From Paracoccus aerius (GTDB taxonomy: Bacteria; Pseudomonadota; Alphaproteobacteria; Rhodobacterales; Rhodobacteraceae): a stretch of 44,088 nt of DNA. Position 1 is the first letter of the stretch. Each line of letters starts with the position of its first letter. The notes below the pieces were generated by a model. That model worked only from the letters and a program-made list of their open reading frames with translations, searched no databases and was not told the origin of the DNA. Shown piece by piece: positions 40,437-44,088 of this stretch. The stretch is taken from positions 14,183 to 58,270 of the forward strand of contig NZ_BNCL01000020.1 of the NCBI RefSeq assembly GCF_014656455.1, in the 5' to 3' direction. The position numbers and the translations under genes are program-made.

Positions 40437-41695
40437 CTGCCATGTTCCTGACGACGAAGGGCAACGCGATGCCGTGAACGGTCGTATTCCCCGGCCAGCC
40501 CCTGGACGAGGCCGCCAAGCTCGGCCAGGACCATCCCCGGAGGAAGCGCGGCGCGTCCCAAAGGATATCGCGCAAGCATCGGTCCGTAACGCCGGACCAG
40601 AAGCCATGCCAGGACACGACGATGCGCCGCGGCCGTTTCGGGATCGAGGCGCCTGTTCTTGCGCGACAGCGCGCCCATCGACAGACCCCAGGACCGGAAC
40701 TGCCGGCGCAGCCCCGGGATGTCGCGGCGGTGTTCGTGATGGACCGCCTGCCGGGGCGAGTAGGCGACCGGGACGCCCGCCCGAACCAGGCGGAACAGGA
40801 TGTCCAGGTCGCCGCCGCCCGGAAGCGGGGGGCCGGTATCAAGGGCTTCGTCAAAGCCGCCAAGGGACCGCAACCATTCGGTGCTGAAGATCATGTTGGT
40901 GCCGGTTCCCAGCCTTCCCGCGCCGGCAGGGTAATAGGGATCGTCCCACCGCTCTTGTCGATAGCTTTGCCAGTCGATCCCTTCGCCGAATCCCCCCGCA
41001 GCCTCGAAGCGCACCTGGGCCTCGGTTTCCAGGGCCAGTGGCAGCACCGGTCCGGTGAAGGCGCCCGCCTCTGGCTGGTTGCGGAGGCTTTCGGCAAGGC
41101 CGTCCAGCCAGCCCCCGTCCGGGACGGCATCATCGTCGATGAAGCCCAGATAGGCCCGGTCGGTTTCTCGCAAGGCCCGGTTGCGACCGAAGTTCAGCCC
41201 TGGCACCGGTTCCATCGCATAGCGCACGCCCGGAAAGCCAGCGACGACCATGCGGGTCGAGGAATCAGGAGGGGCGTTGTCCACGACAAGGATGTCGAAC
41301 GGCGTGGCGTCGCCCGACCGGCCGTCCCGCAAGGCAACAAGGGCCGCCAAGGTCCGACGCAGAAGGGCCGGCCGGTCGCGCGTGCAGATTGCAATGGTCA
41401 GCGGGGGCAGCGCGGGTGCGCCGGATCGGGCGGTCAGGGCGTCATAGACTGCGTAAGCCGCGGCAAGCGATGCCCCTGCCTTGCGGACAAGGGGCGCAAG
41501 CTGCGAAGCCGATATCCCGCTGCCGAAGGCAGAGCGTCCGATCAGCAACCGGCCCGCCGGACGTCCCTGGTGACGCAGCAGCAGATAGGCGCCATGGGCC
41601 TTGCCCAGGTCCAGCGGCGTCAAGGGCTGCGTCATCTCGCGGTCGATGATCGCCCACGGCGCCCGCAGATCCCGCGATGTCCAGGTCCGCGTCAT
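40433..41695 (-). CDS. Family 2 glycosyltransferase with N-terminal extension domain (paralogue)
   Basis: A 420-residue protein arranged like its downstream neighbour. The N-terminal domain (about 1-95) begins LRAPWAIIDREMTQPLTPLD and ends in an Ala-rich helix. The GT-A domain starts LTIAICTRDRPALLRRTL near 99, with ILVVDNAPPDS near 135, GFIDDDAVPDGGW near 182, GTNMIFSTEWLRSLGGFDEA near 268 and GGGDLDILFR near 295. The acceptor end carries HHEHRRD. It overlaps the ABC transporter gene and the next glycosyltransferase by four bases each (ATGA), indicating coupled translation. The two paralogues probably add successive sugars. Confidence 0.9.
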   Translation of the reverse strand: MTRTWTSRDLRAPWAIIDREMTQPLTPLDLGKAHGAYLLLRHQGRPAGRLLIGRSAFGSGISASQLAPLVRKAGASLAAAYAVYDALTARSGAPALPPLTIAICTRDRPALLRRTLAALVALRDGRSGDATPFDILVVDNAPPDSSTRMVVAGFPGVRYAMEPVPGLNFGRNRALRETDRAYLGFIDDDAVPDGGWLDGLAESLRNQPEAGAFTGPVLPLALETEAQVRFEAAGGFGEGIDWQSYRQERWDDPYYPAGAGRLGTGTNMIFSTEWLRSLGGFDEALDTGPPLPGGGDLDILFRLVRAGVPVAYSPRQAVHHEHRRDIPGLRRQFRSWGLSMGALSRKNRRLDPETAAAHRRVLAWLLVRRYGPMLARYPLGRAALPPGMVLAELGGLVQGLAGEYDRSRHRVALRRQEHGR

Positions 41696-43458
41696 GCGCC
41701 GCCCCCGTAAAGTTCAGCATAAAGCCCGGACGCGGCCGCCAGATCCCGTGGCCGCCCTTCCTGGACCAGGACCCCGTCCCGAAGGACCAGAACCCGGTCG
41801 GCAAAGCCGATGGTTTCCCGCCGATGCGCGATGACGATGACCACACGCGGGCGGTTCGCCTGTTCCAAAACTTGCCGGACGGCGCGTTCCGTGATCGCAT
41901 CCAGCGCATTCGTCGCCTCGTCAAGGATCAGGACGTCCGGATCCCTCAGCAGCGCGCGCGCCAGGGCGATCCTTTGGCGCTGACCTTGCGAAAGGCGGGC
42001 GCCGCGTTCGCCGATCAGCGTGTCATAGCCCTGTTCAAGTGCACTGATGAAATCATGGGCCTGCGCTTCGCGCGCGGCCCCCCGCACCTCGTCGAGGCTT
42101 GCTCCTGGGCGACCATAGGCGATGTTCGCCCTGACCGAGCCGCTGAACAGGAATGCGTTCTGTTCGACAAAGGCGATCCGCTCGTGCCAGGCCGCGCGTG
42201 AAATCTGGGACAAAGGCACGCCGTCGACCAGGATGCGGCCCCGTTCAGGCGACGTGAAGCGCAGCAGAAGGGCCACAAGGGTCGATTTGCCGGCCCCGGA
42301 ACGCCCTGCAATCGCCGTGACCTCGCCCACGCGGAAGCTGCACGAGATATCCGTGACCGCCGCGACATCTGCCGACGGATAGCGGACCGTGACATTCTCC
42401 ATCCGGATTTCGCGGGCCAGCGGCGGCAGGGGCTGCCCCTTCTCGGGGATCGTGCCGAAGTGCCCGATGGCATTCTCGATCTCGGCAATGGGGGCCTCGA
42501 AGCTCAGAAGGCCTGCACGGGCGGACAGCACGTTGGCCACCCGCAACTGGACGCGGTAGGCAATGGCAAGAAAGCCGATCAGCACCGCTGCCTCGTCGCC
42601 CCGCGCAAGGGAGACCAGTCCCAGGATGATGACGATCCCCAGGGTCATCAATTGCACCAGGGGGCCGACCAGCCCCCTCAGAACCGCCAGGCGCATGAAG
42701 ACGAAGCTGATCTTCGATGACCGTCGCAGGAAGCGGCGGCGCTCGTAGATTTCGCGGCCAAAGCCGCGCACGACCCGCAGGCCGTTCAGCAGGTTGAAAA
42801 GATAGGTCGTCAGCCCCTCGTTGGCGGCAGTCGCCCGGGCCCCGAGGTGACGCACCCGACGCGTCACGGATGCGACCGAAAGTGCCATCAATGCTGTCAG
42901 CACGGCCAGCAGCAGCGCATGAAAGGGCGAGATGGCGACAAGGAAACCCGCCAGAACGACCAGGGCGATCGCCTGCACGATCAGCGAGATCACGACGAAC
43001 AGCGCATCGCAAGCGCGCCAGCTTTCGGTCGCCATGATGTTCATCAGCTTGCCCGACGACTTTCCTTCAAGCAGGACGATGTCCTGATGCATCAGGGTTT
43101 CGAAGATTTGCGCCCTCAGCCGTTCCGCGAAGACCAGCGACAGCCTTGTCGACAGGACAAGATTGACAACGCCGATGACCAAACCCGCAAGGAAGATGGC
43201 GGCCGCGGCCACCATGAGAGGGACGGCAGAGGTGTCGTCTCCAGACAGGCTCCTGATCAGGCTGCCAATATGGGGAAGGTCCCGCGCTTCGCCGCTCGCC
43301 AGGGCGATCTGGGCTATGGGGATGATGAGCGAAAGGCCAAATCCCTCGAAGACTGCGGAAACAAGGCCCAGGACCACGATCAGGACAACATGGCCCCTTT
43401 CCTCTCCTGCCAGGCGGAGGGCTCGCAGCATGACATCAAGCGCACCGTCGCGAAACAT
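41692..43458 (-). CDS. ABC exporter/flippase, fused permease-ATPase
   Basis: A 588-residue MsbA/PglK-like half transporter. Six membrane helices lie within about residues 20-300. The ATPase domain (about 335-585) has Walker A GRSGAGKST near 374, signature LSQGQRQRIALARALL near 480, Walker B VLILDEATNALD near 503 and the switch His in VIAHRRE near 536. It forms a homodimer and probably exports a lipid-linked sugar, glycan or peptide. An N-terminal start at 43458 was chosen, with weak ribosome site support; 43542 and 43431 are also in frame. It is the first complete gene of the glycan operon, and its stop overlaps the next gene (ATGA). Confidence 0.92.
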   Translation of the reverse strand: MFRDGALDVMLRALRLAGEERGHVVLIVVLGLVSAVFEGFGLSLIIPIAQIALASGEARDLPHIGSLIRSLSGDDTSAVPLMVAAAAIFLAGLVIGVVNLVLSTRLSLVFAERLRAQIFETLMHQDIVLLEGKSSGKLMNIMATESWRACDALFVVISLIVQAIALVVLAGFLVAISPFHALLLAVLTALMALSVASVTRRVRHLGARATAANEGLTTYLFNLLNGLRVVRGFGREIYERRRFLRRSSKISFVFMRLAVLRGLVGPLVQLMTLGIVIILGLVSLARGDEAAVLIGFLAIAYRVQLRVANVLSARAGLLSFEAPIAEIENAIGHFGTIPEKGQPLPPLAREIRMENVTVRYPSADVAAVTDISCSFRVGEVTAIAGRSGAGKSTLVALLLRFTSPERGRILVDGVPLSQISRAAWHERIAFVEQNAFLFSGSVRANIAYGRPGASLDEVRGAAREAQAHDFISALEQGYDTLIGERGARLSQGQRQRIALARALLRDPDVLILDEATNALDAITERAVRQVLEQANRPRVVIVIAHRRETIGFADRVLVLRDGVLVQEGRPRDLAAASGLYAELYGGGA

Positions 43459-43738
43459 CGGCAGACCCGGGCTGGCCCTTCTCAAGGCACAGCTTGCAGC
43501 CCGAAACCGTCCAAGGCAAAGGCCTTTGATTGCGGCTGCCATGAATTCGGACGTCGCAAACGCAGCGCATCAATCAGAGGTCGTCGCGGGGACACTACCA
43601 ACTCGCCAAATACGGTTGTGCGACATCTGCGGCAGGTGCGGATATCGCAAACCTGCGGGCGTGGATGGAAGCCGACAGACGACGAGAAGGGCGCTTTCCC
43701 CTCGTCGTCCATCGAGATGATGTCAGCTTGGGACCGTC
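43459..43738. other. Intergenic stretch upstream of the ABC exporter
   Basis: No gene supported. The exporter frame stays open to 43542 without a good ribosome site. The remainder should carry the promoter of the exporter-glycosyltransferase operon, but I could not pick a clear -35/-10 pair or a terminator for the upstream partial gene. Confidence 0.4.
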
Positions 43739-44088
43739 CTATCGCCCCAGAAGCTTGTTCAGAAGCCGGGTGACCAGCGATCCCTTCTCCGGTGCGCGCG
43801 GCGTCGAGGACGATGACCATTGCGGCTGCTGGGTCGTGCTGGGCTTGACGTCTGCGGGCGCCGGAGAGACGCGCTGCGCTGCCTCGACGGGCTTTGGTGC
43901 CGCAGCCTGCTGCCTTGCCTCGACCGGCGCAGGTTTCGCCTGGTGCTTGGCCAGATGGGTCGCGATGGCGTCCATCAGGGGCGGCGACAAGGTATCATAG
44001 GGGGTCAGCCCCAGTTCGCGCAGCCGCGCCCGAATGCCGTCCATGCGCGACGGATCGACGCCGGACTCGATGACGGAACTGACAAAGG
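43739..44088 (-). CDS. Partial protein with Pro/Ala-rich linker, cut by the window end
   Basis: Not recognised. The frame runs open to the window edge (the visible part begins [20 protein letters not shown]), so the ATG at 44044 need not be the start and the gene continues outside. The visible C-terminal about 115 residues have a helical part ([20 protein letters not shown]), a long Ala/Pro/Gln/Lys-rich disordered linker, and a short basic amphipathic end ([14 protein letters not shown]). The end helix may associate with membrane or a partner. It lies about 280 bases upstream of the ABC exporter on the same strand and is probably part of the glycan locus. Confidence 0.7.
   Translation of the reverse strand, partial: FVSSVIESGVDPSRMDGIRARLRELGLTPYDTLSPPLMDAIATHLAKHQAKPAPVEARQQAAAPKPVEAAQRVSPAPADVKPSTTQQPQWSSSSTPRAPEKGSLVTRLLNKLLGR

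Overview
The window looks like a chromosomal or large-plasmid segment of a high-GC alphaproteobacterium of the Rhodobacteraceae type, most like Paracoccus. This is inferred from very high GC at third codon positions, the abundance of TRAP and branched-chain-amino-acid type (HAAT) ABC transporters, and the general gene style; no rRNA, tRNA or species marker is present to prove it. No CRISPR array, prophage or integrative element was seen.

Layout. 0.5-2.6 kb: an aldo/keto reductase divergent from a LysR regulator. 2.8-3.3 kb: two tiny overlapping genes, a stand-alone resolvase-type DNA-binding domain and an HNH-like zinc protein. 3.4-4.7 kb: a type I methionine aminopeptidase and a YfcE-like phosphoesterase. 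4.8-10.3 kb, minus strand: a TetR regulator, a divergent cis-prenyltransferase, a DUF2934 protein with an AT-hook-like tail, an orphan TAXI-type solute receptor preceded by an exported coiled-coil protein with an 80-residue repeat, and a carboxymuconolactone-decarboxylase-family protein.

10.5-25.1 kb is the most interesting part: fifteen co-directional, tightly packed genes that look like one catabolic operon. In order they encode an N-carbamoylsarcosine-amidase-like amidohydrolase, two PuuE-like polysaccharide-deacetylase-fold hydrolases, a LeuC/LeuD-type hydro-lyase, a complete HAAT ABC importer, a methylisocitrate-lyase-family C-C lyase with the catalytic KRCGH motif, a fumarate-reductase-like flavoprotein, two tandem Asp/Glu-racemase-family proteins lacking both catalytic cysteines, and an MmgE/PrpD protein. 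A GntR/UTRA regulator and a 3-hydroxyacyl-CoA-dehydrogenase-like enzyme converge on its 3' end. My working hypothesis is import of a cyclic imide, ureide or lactam, ring opening and deamidation to a substituted maleate or succinate, hydration by LeuCD, and cleavage by the lyase to pyruvate or glyoxylate plus a short acid. It resembles the 2,3-dimethylmaleate end of anaerobic nicotinate breakdown, with a different front end.

27.0-30.6 kb is a scrap region: a decayed IS3-family element, an epoxide hydrolase divergent from a TetR regulator, and a SRAP/YedK remnant. 30.6-35.6 kb is a sugar-acid unit: a FadR-type GntR regulator divergent from a DctPQM TRAP transporter and a galactonate-dehydratase-like enolase-superfamily enzyme. 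An AraC regulator follows at 36.0-37.1 kb. 37.2-44.1 kb, minus strand, is a surface-glycan locus: a partial upstream gene, an ABC exporter/flippase, three family-2 glycosyltransferases and a methyltransferase, mostly joined by short start/stop overlaps.

Both transporter operons carry a perfect GC-rich stem-loop directly after the solute-binding-protein gene, probably adjusting receptor to membrane-subunit ratio.
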